Positions 8,537 through 16,446 of a DNA stretch of 54,446 bases are shown piece after piece. Both the position numbers and the translations under genes were made by a program. The DNA is from JAKOQB01 sp036824465 (GTDB lineage Bacteria; Pseudomonadota; Gammaproteobacteria; Burkholderiales; Burkholderiaceae_F), in assembly GCA_036824465.1 (NCBI GenBank), contig DAITAC010000014.1:1-54446 (forward strand), written 5' to 3'. Each line of letters opens with the position of its first letter. Within the stretch, counting starts at the first letter, position 1. The notes beneath the pieces were generated by a model. That model saw only the letters and a program-made list of their open reading frames with translations, made no database searches and was not told the DNA's origin.

Positions 8537-8857
8537 CTAGCCGTGCGGCATGAAATGCGGACTTGCTTCCGCCGGAAGCGAATCAACCTCACCGCGCGGC
8601 ACTGCGTCCTTGCGGGACCGCAGAGGTTCGCCGCGCGCTGCACCCGAAGGCTCGGGCGAAATGCTGCCAATCGCCGGCACGAATTCCTCCGGCGAGGCAC
8701 TGCCCTGAAGCATGACGTCTGGCCGCGCGACGATGGCGATCGACGCCACGCCGACGACGATAAACAGCGCCGCGACCGCGCGGGCGATTCTCATCACGTC
8801 CAGAGTCTCGCGGTCCTTGCGCGCAGCAAACTCGAATCGTTCACGATGGTTGAGCAT
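8537..8857 (-). CDS. small single-span membrane protein of unknown function
   Basis: Protein of 106 aa: a charged cytoplasmic start (MLNHRERFEFAARKDRETLD), one membrane helix (about 24-43, ARAVAALFIVVGVASIAIVA), and a Pro/Glu-rich, probably periplasmic tail. A good GAGGAG ribosome site precedes ATG 8857. No family recognised. The 18-bp palindrome at 8970-8987 lies about 110 bp upstream. Confidence 0.5.
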   Translation of the reverse strand: MLNHRERFEFAARKDRETLDVMRIARAVAALFIVVGVASIAIVARPDVMLQGSASPEEFVPAIGSISPEPSGAARGEPLRSRKDAVPRGEVDSLPAEASPHFMPHG

Positions 8858-8969
8858 TTCAAATCTCCTCGTCTGACTGCCACCAAGTGCGGCGACATGA
8901 CAGCATCGTGCCGCGTCTGGCGCGGCGCGAATAGTGACCAGGAGACCTAAGGAAGAGTGGCAGGACGGC

Positions 8970-8987
8970 CTATGCCGATCGGCATAG
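8970..8987. promoter_or_regulatory. perfect 18-bp palindrome, candidate operator
   Basis: CTATGCCGATCGGCATAG equals its own reverse complement over all 18 bp. It lies in the spacer between the end of dnaQ and the upstream region of the 8857 gene. With no loop and no T-run it is a poor terminator, so a dimeric repressor site is the better guess. Confidence 0.4.
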
Positions 8988-8999
8988 AGTGGGTACGGC

Positions 9000-9695
9000 T
9001 CAGGTGGCGGCTGCCCGACGCCACACGCTGCCCGCCTTGGATTCGCCCTCGATCGCGTCGAGCATCGCCTCGTGCGCCGCGATTTCGTCCACTGAGGGCA
9101 GCAGGACGATCAACTGCGACACGTCGATCTCGCTGACGTCCGCCTGGACATGCGCCGGCGTCAGATCCATGACCAGGCTGTCCTGCCCGCGGGTCATCGC
9201 CAGATACACATCCGCCAGCAGGCCGGCATCGAGCAGTGCGCCGTGCAGCGTGCGATGTTTGTTGGAAACCGCATAGCGCTCGCACAGCGCATCGAGCGAG
9301 TTGCGCTTGCCCGGATGCAGCTCGCGTGCAAGTTTCAGTGAGTCGGTGACGCGGCAGTAATCCTCGAAGCGGCCGAGGCTCAATCGCGCCAGTTCCGCGT
9401 CGAGGAACTCCAGATCAAAAGCGGCGTTGTGGATGATGACTTCGGCGCCGCGCACGAACTCGATCAGTTCCGCCGCGATCTCGCCGAACCTGGGTTTGTC
9501 GGCGAGAAACTCGTTCGACAGCCCGTGCACGGCGAGTGCGCCCTCGTCGCTGTCCCGTTCCGGATTGACGTAGTGATGCAGCCGGCGCTCCGTCAGGCGG
9601 CGGCTGACGAGCTCTAGACAGCCGACTTCGATGATGCGATGGCCGTCCTTCGCTTCGAGTCCGGTGGTCTCCGTGTCGAGAACGATCTGTCTCAC
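9000..9695 (-). CDS. dnaQ: DNA polymerase III epsilon subunit (3'-5' proofreading exonuclease)
   Basis: DEDD-family exonuclease of 231 aa, slightly shorter than the E. coli protein (243). ExoI is LDTETTGLE (D7, E9), ExoII is HNAAFDLEFLDAEL, and ExoIII is HGALLDAGLLADVYL with the catalytic His and Asp. It proofreads within the Pol III core. The C-terminal region needed to bind the alpha subunit is present but weakly conserved. In many beta- and gammaproteobacteria dnaQ directly follows rnhA; here an efflux pump lies between the two. Confidence 0.95.
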   Translation of the reverse strand: MRQIVLDTETTGLEAKDGHRIIEVGCLELVSRRLTERRLHHYVNPERDSDEGALAVHGLSNEFLADKPRFGEIAAELIEFVRGAEVIIHNAAFDLEFLDAELARLSLGRFEDYCRVTDSLKLARELHPGKRNSLDALCERYAVSNKHRTLHGALLDAGLLADVYLAMTRGQDSLVMDLTPAHVQADVSEIDVSQLIVLLPSVDEIAAHEAMLDAIEGESKAGSVWRRAAAT

Positions 9696-9722
9696 GCTGC
9701 AGTTGCTTCCCGTTGGTACGCC

Positions 9723-12700
9723 CTATTCAGCAGCGCGTGTGTGCGGCGCGGCCGCGGCCGCCTCGTCCTCATGATGATGCGACCCCAGCCACTTGCCGAG
9801 CGCCTGCTCCATGATCGTGTACATCGTTGGCACCACGTACAGCGTCAAAATGGTGCCGAAAGTGAGGCCGCCGACGATCACCCAGCCGATCTGGATGCGG
9901 CTTTCGGCGCCGGCGCCGCGTGACATTGCCAGCGGTAACGCGCCCAGCACCATCGCGCCGGTCGTCATCAGGATCGGCCGCAACCGCAGCACGGCGGCAT
10001 GACCGATGGCGTCGAAGAGGTCCTCGCCGCGCTCCTGTAACTGGTTGGCGAACTCGACAATCAGGATGCCGTGCTTGGTGATGAGACCCACCAGCGTGAT
10101 CAACCCGATCTGGCTGTAGATGTTGAGCGTCCCGCCGCTGGCCCACAGCGCGAAGAGAGCTCCAGCGAGCGACAAAGGCACCGACAGCATGATGACGAAC
10201 GGATCAGCAAAGCTCTCGAACTGCGCCGACAGAACAAGGTAGATGAAGACCAGCGCCAGCACGAACGTGAGATAGATGCTGCCGCGCGCGTCGCGGAACT
10301 CGCGTGACACGCCGTTCAGGTCCGTTAGCGCGGTCTGCGGCAGCACGCGTCGAGCGGTGTCATCCATCATCTTCAGTGCGTCGCTCAGCGCGTAGCCCGG
10401 TGCGAGCGTGGCGCTGATGGTCACCGCGCGCAGCCGCTGGAAGTGATTCAGCGACTGGGGCGACACACCTTCCTGCACCGTGACGAGGTTGGCAAGCTGG
10501 ACCATCGAGCCGTCGCGCGCGCGCACGTAGATGTCGCTGATGTCGTTCGGGCGGCTGCGGTCGCGTGGCGCCACCTGCACGATCACGTCGTACTGCTCGC
10601 CGTCCTTCTTGAAGCGCGTCACCTGGCGGCCGCCCAGCATGGTCTGCAGCGTGCGGCCGACGTTTTCCACTGGAACACCGATGTCGGACAGCTTGTCGCG
10701 ATTGACCTCTACGCGAAGTTCCGGCGTGTTCAGGCGCAGGTCCGACTGCGGGTTCTGCACGATCCCGGTCTTTGCAATTTCGCCGACAAACTGGGTGACG
10801 ATGCGATCCAGTTCCGCGTACGGCACCTGCGACATGATCACGTATTCGACCGGCAACTGGCGCGGCGACTGGCCGAGCGAAGGCGGATTGACCGCAAATC
10901 CGATCACGCCGGGCAGCTGCTGAAAGCGCTGGTTCAGTTCGCGCGCGATGTCCTGCTGCTTGCGCGTGCGCTCCTCCCATGGCTTGAGGCGCAGGATCGC
11001 ATTGCCGAAATCCACCGTCGGGAAGCCGGCCACCGCGTTATAGGCCGCCGTTTCGGGAAAGGTCTGGTAATACTTCTCGACCGTGCGCAACTGCTCCGAT
11101 GTGTAGTCGACCGTGGCCCCGGGCGGCGATTGAAGGCGACCAAAGATCACCGAGCGGTCCTCGAGCGGCGCGAGTTCCGAGCGCAGCAGCGAAAAGAACA
11201 GCGCACCCAGACCGGCGGCGACAAACCAAACAATCACAATCAGCCAGCGGCGCGAAAGCACCCACGCCAGCGAACGCGCATAACCGCTGGTAAGTGCTTC
11301 GAGCCAGCCCTCGACCAGCTTGAACACGCGTCCGTGCTTTTCCTCGTGCTTAAGCAGCTTGCTGCACATCATCGGGCTTAACGTGAGTGCCACGAAGCCC
11401 GACACCAGGACTGCTCCTGCGAGCGCCAGCGCAAACTCGATGAACAGGCGCCCGGTGCGTCCAGTTGCGAATGCCAGTGGCGCAAACACCGCGGTGAGCG
11501 TCAGCGTCATCGCAACGACCGCGAAGCCGATCTCCTTGATGCCCTTGATTGCCGCCGCCACCCGGCCCATGCCGTTTTCGATATTGCGGTAGATGTTCTC
11601 CAGCACCACGATCGCGTCATCGACCACCAGTCCGATCGCCAGCACCATCGCCAGCAGCGTCAGCGTGTTGATGGTGAACCCGAACGCATACATCAGTGCG
11701 AAGGCGCCCACGAGCGACAGCGGGATCGTCACCAGCGGAATCAGCGTGGCGCGCAGGTTGCGCAGAAAGAAGAAGATCACCAGCACCACCAGGACCACCG
11801 CTTCGGTCACGGTGCGGAACACCGAGCTGATGGACCGATCGATGAACACCGATGAGTCGTATGCCACGGTGATCTTCATGCCCTCGGGCAGGGTGGCGTT
11901 GATCTTCGCGATCTCGGCTCGCGCTGCCTGCGACAATTCGAGCGGATTGCCGGTGGCCTGCTTGACCAGCCCCATGTTGATCGACGGCTGGCTGTTGAAG
12001 CGCGCAATCACGCGTTCTTCGACCGGGCCCACCGCAACGGCGGCCACATCGCGCAGCCGCACCGGATAGCCGGCGACCTGCGCCACGATCAGGTTTTCAA
12101 ACTGCTCGCGCGTGCTGACGTCGGTGGCGGCCACGATCGAGAATTCGCGTTTGGCCGATTCAATCCGTCCGGAGGGCAGCTCGACGTTCTGCCGCCGCAG
12201 CGCTTCTTCCACATCCTGAGGCGTCAGGCGATAGCCGGCAAGGCGATCGCGGTCGACATTGATGCGCATCGAGATCTTGCGTTCACCGAAGATCCACACG
12301 TCCGCCGCGCCCGGCAGCACCGACAATCTCGGCTTCACGTAGCGGGCGAGATAGTCCGAGACTTCGAGCGAAGTGCGCCCGCCCGCGGTCACCGCCATCC
12401 AGATGATCGGGAACGAGTCCGCCTCGACCTTGGCGATCACCGGCTCGTCGACTTCGTCGGGCAGTCGCGCGCGCACGCGTGCCACCTTGTCGCGCACATC
12501 GGCGGCGGCCGAGTCCGGATCGCGCGTAATGCGGAACCGCACGTTGATCTGGCTCGTCTCCGAGCGGCTGGCCGAGGTCATCAGCTCCACGCCCTCGATG
12601 CCGGCGAGTGAGTCCTCGAGCACCTTCGTGATCTGCGATTCGACCACCTCGGCCGAGGCGCCCGCATACTTGGTGCTGACGCTGACGACCGGCTCGTCGA

Positions 12701-12818
12701 TCTTCGGATACTCGCGCACGGCGAGTCGCGAATACGAAATGGCACCGATGACAAGCACCAGCAGCGACAGCACGGTCGAGAGGACCGGGCGGCGGATGCA
12801 TACTTCAAACAGGCTCAT
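9723..12818 (-). CDS. RND-family efflux permease (AcrB/MexB-like)
   Basis: Inner-membrane proton-driven efflux permease of 1031 aa. It begins MSLFEVCIRRPVLSTVLSL, the usual first helix. Helix 4 carries the proton-relay pair in GLVVDDAIVVLENI (about residue 405), and the helix-10 lysine is in LVGLITKHGILIVEFA. Two large periplasmic porter loops are present. The partner adaptor lies upstream on the same strand, 62 bp away. No outer-membrane channel gene is adjacent, so a TolC-type protein elsewhere would be needed. No good Shine-Dalgarno is visible before ATG 12818; heptamer-like sequence occupies that place. Substrates unknown. Confidence 0.93.
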   Translation of the reverse strand: MSLFEVCIRRPVLSTVLSLLVLVIGAISYSRLAVREYPKIDEPVVSVSTKYAGASAEVVESQITKVLEDSLAGIEGVELMTSASRSETSQINVRFRITRDPDSAAADVRDKVARVRARLPDEVDEPVIAKVEADSFPIIWMAVTAGGRTSLEVSDYLARYVKPRLSVLPGAADVWIFGERKISMRINVDRDRLAGYRLTPQDVEEALRRQNVELPSGRIESAKREFSIVAATDVSTREQFENLIVAQVAGYPVRLRDVAAVAVGPVEERVIARFNSQPSINMGLVKQATGNPLELSQAARAEIAKINATLPEGMKITVAYDSSVFIDRSISSVFRTVTEAVVLVVLVIFFFLRNLRATLIPLVTIPLSLVGAFALMYAFGFTINTLTLLAMVLAIGLVVDDAIVVLENIYRNIENGMGRVAAAIKGIKEIGFAVVAMTLTLTAVFAPLAFATGRTGRLFIEFALALAGAVLVSGFVALTLSPMMCSKLLKHEEKHGRVFKLVEGWLEALTSGYARSLAWVLSRRWLIVIVWFVAAGLGALFFSLLRSELAPLEDRSVIFGRLQSPPGATVDYTSEQLRTVEKYYQTFPETAAYNAVAGFPTVDFGNAILRLKPWEERTRKQQDIARELNQRFQQLPGVIGFAVNPPSLGQSPRQLPVEYVIMSQVPYAELDRIVTQFVGEIAKTGIVQNPQSDLRLNTPELRVEVNRDKLSDIGVPVENVGRTLQTMLGGRQVTRFKKDGEQYDVIVQVAPRDRSRPNDISDIYVRARDGSMVQLANLVTVQEGVSPQSLNHFQRLRAVTISATLAPGYALSDALKMMDDTARRVLPQTALTDLNGVSREFRDARGSIYLTFVLALVFIYLVLSAQFESFADPFVIMLSVPLSLAGALFALWASGGTLNIYSQIGLITLVGLITKHGILIVEFANQLQERGEDLFDAIGHAAVLRLRPILMTTGAMVLGALPLAMSRGAGAESRIQIGWVIVGGLTFGTILTLYVVPTMYTIMEQALGKWLGSHHHEDEAAAAAPHTRAAE

Positions 12819-12880
12819 GGAGACGGGGGTCGGGAGTCCGGCGGTGGAGGTTCAGAATTGGATAGTCAGAGCCACAAACG

Positions 12881-14065
12881 TTACTTCTTTCCTGTTTCGG
12901 CCGCGATGTCCTTGCTCCCGACGCCCGACTCCCGACTCCCGACGATCTTCACCTGCTGTCCATCGCGGGCCAGCCGCATACCCGCGGTGACTACCTGGTC
13001 ACCAGCGCCGAGCCCGTCGAGGATTTCCACCTTCGCCGCGCGTCGCACGCCAATCTTCACTTTGACCCGCTTTGCCACCCCATCGTTTACCCTGAAGACG
13101 AAGAAGTCCTCGCCCAGCGGCACGATGGCTTCCTCCGGCACCAGCAGCGCGTTGGCGCGCTCGCCAATGATCACGCGCACGCGAACGAACATGCCGGGCC
13201 GCAGCTTGCGTTCCTGATTACTCAACCGCGCCCGCACCTCAAGCGAGCGAGCGTTGGCATCAATGCGCGGGTTGGTGGCATCGATGACACCTGCAAATTG
13301 CTCGCCCGCGACCGCATCGGCTGTGACTTCGACCGGCTGCCCGACACGGATCTGAGTGAAGTAGCGTTCCGGCAAACGGAAGTCGGCCTTCAGGATGCCA
13401 ACGTCCTCGATGTTGACGAGATCGGTGCCGTCCTTCACGTAGTCGCCCACGCTCACATTACGGATGCCGACCACACCGTCAAACGGCGCCAGGATTCGCA
13501 TCTTGGCCAGCCGCGCTTCGGCGAGCTTCAGCTTCGCTTCGCTCACCTGCACATTCGATGCGGCCTGCTCCTGCGCGCTTGAACTGACGAAGTTCTTGCG
13601 CGCGAGATCCTCAGTGCGCTTCAGGTTGGACTGCGCGAGTTCAAATTCCGCCCGCGCCTGCGCCACTTCCGCCTGATTCACTGACGCATCCAGCCCGATG
13701 ATCAGCTGGCCCCGACGCACAGGCTGCCCATCGCGAAAACCGATCTGCGCAATGCGGCCGGCGACCTCCGGCCGCAGCACCACGCTTTCGTTGGAGCGCA
13801 GCGAGCCCACTGCGACCAGGTCCTCCTGCACCGCGGCTGGACGCAATTCGATGACCTCCACCGGCGTCGGTCCAGCGGCGCCGCCACCCTTGTCGGACTT
13901 CGAACCCGTCGCGTTGGACGCGCCCTTGGATCCCGTGTCGACCTTCCCGACTTCAGCTGTGGACACCGGGGCCGGCCCCGTCGCGGTCCAGCGCGGCCCG
14001 AAGTACGCAATGGCAGCAATCGCCAGCAATCCGGCCATCGCCCACAGGGAGACCTTGTTCTTCAT
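12881..14065 (-). CDS. RND efflux periplasmic adaptor (membrane fusion protein)
   Basis: Adaptor of 394 aa. A membrane anchor (about 6-24), a low-complexity linker, a lipoyl half (VAGRIAQIGFRDGQPVRRGQLI), an alpha-hairpin, a second lipoyl half (APFDGVVGIRNVSVGDYVKDG) and beta-barrel domains. It links the RND permease to an outer-membrane channel. The C-terminus contains GSRESGVGS, encoded by four tandem 7-bp repeats (12915-12942), which appear to have expanded inside the coding sequence. First gene of the adaptor-permease pair. Confidence 0.93.
   Translation of the reverse strand: MKNKVSLWAMAGLLAIAAIAYFGPRWTATGPAPVSTAEVGKVDTGSKGASNATGSKSDKGGGAAGPTPVEVIELRPAAVQEDLVAVGSLRSNESVVLRPEVAGRIAQIGFRDGQPVRRGQLIIGLDASVNQAEVAQARAEFELAQSNLKRTEDLARKNFVSSSAQEQAASNVQVSEAKLKLAEARLAKMRILAPFDGVVGIRNVSVGDYVKDGTDLVNIEDVGILKADFRLPERYFTQIRVGQPVEVTADAVAGEQFAGVIDATNPRIDANARSLEVRARLSNQERKLRPGMFVRVRVIIGERANALLVPEEAIVPLGEDFFVFRVNDGVAKRVKVKIGVRRAAKVEILDGLGAGDQVVTAGMRLARDGQQVKIVGSRESGVGSKDIAAETGKK
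12915..12942. repeat. four tandem 7-bp repeats (CTCCCGA)
   Basis: CTCCCGA, CGCCCGA, CTCCCGA, CTCCCGA in direct succession, inside the last codons of the adaptor gene. A 10-bp inverted copy (GTCGGGAGTC) lies at 12829-12838, in the spacer before the permease start. Such GGGAGTC-type heptamers are prone to slippage. Confidence 0.8.
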
Positions 14066-14136
14066 CGTCAGGGAGTTGCGGCGACGAATGACGGAAGCCG
14101 CCGCGTCGAGACTGTATCACCGGCACGCACGCAGTC

Positions 14137-14658
14137 TTACGTGCGACCGCCATCGCGCAGCGCGGTTTCGACGCCACGATTGGCCAGTTCGTCCGCGCGC
14201 TCGTTGCCGGGTACGCCGGCATGTCCCTTGACCCAACGCCAGTCAATGTCGTGCTGCGAAGCCAGATGTGCCAACTCGCGCCACAGATCGGCGTTCTTCA
14301 CCGCCTTGTTGCCGGCAGTCTTCCAGCCGCGTCGAATCCACATCGGCAGCCATTCGGTGACGCCGAGCTTCACATACTGCGAGTCGGTGTGCAGCACCAC
14401 GTGCGCGCGCCGCTTGAGTGATTCCAGCGCGCGTATCACCGCGATCAATTCCATGCGATTGTTCGTGGTCGCGCGTTCACCACCGAAGAGTTCCTTCTCG
14501 TGCACGCCCGACTTCAGCCATGCCCCCCAGCCACCGGGACCCGGATTGCCCTTGCAGGCACCGTCGGTGTAGATCTCGACCAGCGCGCCCGATGCGGCCG
14601 AGGGCTGCAGCCGCGCATCCTCGCGATCCAGCAGCTTCACGCTGCGGCTGTGCCTCAT
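14137..14658 (-). CDS. rnhA: ribonuclease HI
   Basis: Protein of 173 aa that cleaves the RNA strand of RNA-DNA hybrids. The catalytic residues fall in YTDGACKGNPGPGGWG (Asp), NRMELIAVI (Glu), LHTDSQYV (Asp) and NERADELAN (Asp). About 25 residues precede the conserved core, more than in E. coli; a later start is possible, but the longer one leaves only 9 bp to the upstream methyltransferase gene and fits translational coupling. Confidence 0.95.
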   Translation of the reverse strand: MRHSRSVKLLDREDARLQPSAASGALVEIYTDGACKGNPGPGGWGAWLKSGVHEKELFGGERATTNNRMELIAVIRALESLKRRAHVVLHTDSQYVKLGVTEWLPMWIRRGWKTAGNKAVKNADLWRELAHLASQHDIDWRWVKGHAGVPGNERADELANRGVETALRDGGRT

Positions 14659-14667
14659 GGGGTCAAA

Positions 14668-15510
14668 TCAGCCCTGCGCCGCGCCCGGCATGGCGTCGTT
14701 GTCGGCGTCATGGTCGGGATCAACGCGGACACTGTAGGCATCAGCGGTTGGCGTCAACGTGCGCGTCGCGGCCGGAGCGAACGCGGGCCGTGTCTTCTCC
14801 TTGCGTTTCCACGCCGGGCCAATCAGCCGCATGCCGCGCACGCGCTTGATTGCGGTGACCAGGTAGACCGATCCAAGCACCGGCCACCAGCGATCACCTG
14901 CCTTCTCGATGAACGCCCAGCGCGCCAGCCACTTCTCGCTGCGGGCCCACGGCACGTAGCACCCGAAGCGCCCGCGATTGACCTCGAATGACAACAGCTT
15001 CAGCCAGTCCTTGACGCGGGGCAGCGCGATGAACTGGCCCTCACGTGGCAGAAAGGGCGCCATTCCAAGGCGCGCAAGCGTCTGACGCACGCCCCACAGG
15101 CTGGCCGGGTTGAACCCCGTCAGCACGACACTGCCTTCGGGCACCAGCACGCGATCGACTTCGCGCAGCACCTGGTGTGGCTCCTGGGCGAACTCGAGGA
15201 TATGCGGCATCACCACCAGATCGATCGACTGCGTCTCGAACGGCAGTTCTTCATACCGGTTGATGACCGCGACCTGCGTATGCGCACCCTGCGCCGCAGT
15301 CGCATCGAGCTGGCGATCCGACGCGCAGAAGCGCAGCGGCATGCGATTCTCGCGCAGCGCGTCGATCTCGGGCAGACCAAGCTGCAGCGCGTGGTAGCCG
15401 AAAATGTCGGCTACCGCGGCATCAAGATGCGCCTGCTCCCAGTCAAGCGCATAACGGCCCGGCGGCGAGCGCAGGAACTCGGATAGACGGACGATCGCCG
15501 TGCTACTCAT
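14668..15510 (-). CDS. class I SAM-dependent methyltransferase (YafS-like)
   Basis: Protein of 280 aa of the Methyltransf_11 type found between gloB and rnhA in many proteobacteria. The acidic loop VVMPHILEFAQEPHQVLRE and GSVVLTGFNPASLWGVRQ are typical. The glycine-rich motif I is not clear, as in other members. A low-complexity C-terminal tail (about 240-280) looks disordered. Divergent from gloB and co-directional with rnhA. Substrate unknown. Confidence 0.85.
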   Translation of the reverse strand: MSSTAIVRLSEFLRSPPGRYALDWEQAHLDAAVADIFGYHALQLGLPEIDALRENRMPLRFCASDRQLDATAAQGAHTQVAVINRYEELPFETQSIDLVVMPHILEFAQEPHQVLREVDRVLVPEGSVVLTGFNPASLWGVRQTLARLGMAPFLPREGQFIALPRVKDWLKLLSFEVNRGRFGCYVPWARSEKWLARWAFIEKAGDRWWPVLGSVYLVTAIKRVRGMRLIGPAWKRKEKTRPAFAPAATRTLTPTADAYSVRVDPDHDADNDAMPGAAQG

Positions 15511-15615
15511 TCATGCTCCGGCGCTCATCTGTCGGGACGAAGCTGCGGTCATCGCAAGGTTCATACTTGGTGTCCAATCGGTGCACGGGACTTCCGCTGT
15601 TGCGCAGGCTTCACG

Positions 15616-16395
15616 ATGACGGCTGCCTCTGACATTCTCATTGAGCCGATCCCCGCGTTCAATGACAACTACCTGTGGTGGCTGTCAAATGGCCGGTCGG
15701 CGGTGATCGTCGACCCGGGTGACGCTGCGCCGGTTGCACACCGATTGTCGCAGACCGGTCTGCAGCTGACCGCGATTCTAGTCACGCATCATCATGGCGA
15801 TCACGTCGGCGGCGTCGAAGCCCTGGTGCGCGCGACTGGCGCACATGTGTTCGGCCCGGCGGCGGAATCGATTCCGTGCGTCGGCACGCGCCTTTCCGGT
15901 GGCGATCGCATCGAGGTGCTGGGCCATGCGTTCGACGTGTTCGACGTGCCCGGACACACGAGCGGCCATATCGCCTACTACGCGCCGTCGCTGCGCGCAC
16001 TTTTCTGCGGCGACACGCTTTTTGCGTGCGGCTGCGGCCGCCTGTTCGAAGGCACAGCGGCGCAGATGTTGGATTCGCTGGCGCGGCTGGCCGCGCTGCC
16101 CGCTGACACACGCGTGTACTGCGCGCATGAATACACACTCGCCAACATACGCTTCGCGCTCGCGGTCGAGCCCCACAACACGGATCTGCAGGCGCGCCAG
16201 CGCGGCTGCGAAGCCCTGCGCGCAACTGGAACGCCAACCGTGCCGTCGACGATCGGCGAGGAGCGCGCGACCAATCCATTCCTGCGCTGCGACGTGCTGG
16301 CCGTGCGCGAACGGGCTGAACGCGAACGGCCAGGCTCCGGGGCATCGACCATCGAAACCTTTGCCACGCTGCGTGCGTGGAAAAACCGATTCTGA
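15616..16395 (+). CDS. gloB: hydroxyacylglutathione hydrolase (glyoxalase II)
   Basis: Metallo-beta-lactamase-fold hydrolase of 259 aa. It hydrolyses S-D-lactoylglutathione to lactate and glutathione, the second step of methylglyoxal detoxification. The dinuclear metal motif is THHHGDHVGG (57-66); further ligands lie in VPGHTSGHIAYY, FCGDTLF and CAHEYT. Ends 51 bp before the chosen mltD start; the order methyltransferase - gloB - mltD is conserved in betaproteobacteria. Confidence 0.95.
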   Translation: MTAASDILIEPIPAFNDNYLWWLSNGRSAVIVDPGDAAPVAHRLSQTGLQLTAILVTHHHGDHVGGVEALVRATGAHVFGPAAESIPCVGTRLSGGDRIEVLGHAFDVFDVPGHTSGHIAYYAPSLRALFCGDTLFACGCGRLFEGTAAQMLDSLARLAALPADTRVYCAHEYTLANIRFALAVEPHNTDLQARQRGCEALRATGTPTVPSTIGEERATNPFLRCDVLAVRERAERERPGSGASTIETFATLRAWKNRF

Positions 16396-16410
16396 GCGAT
16401 GGACGCGCCT

Positions 16411-16416
16411 TATACT
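16411..16416 (+). promoter_or_regulatory. possible -10 box for mltD
   Basis: TATACT 31 bp before the chosen mltD start, just after gloB. No convincing -35 hexamer is seen 17 bp upstream, so the call is weak. If it is real, the more upstream mltD start codon at 16399 cannot be used. Confidence 0.3.
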
Positions 16417-16446
16417 GCGCCCCTTCAATTCGACGGCTTCCGTCCC

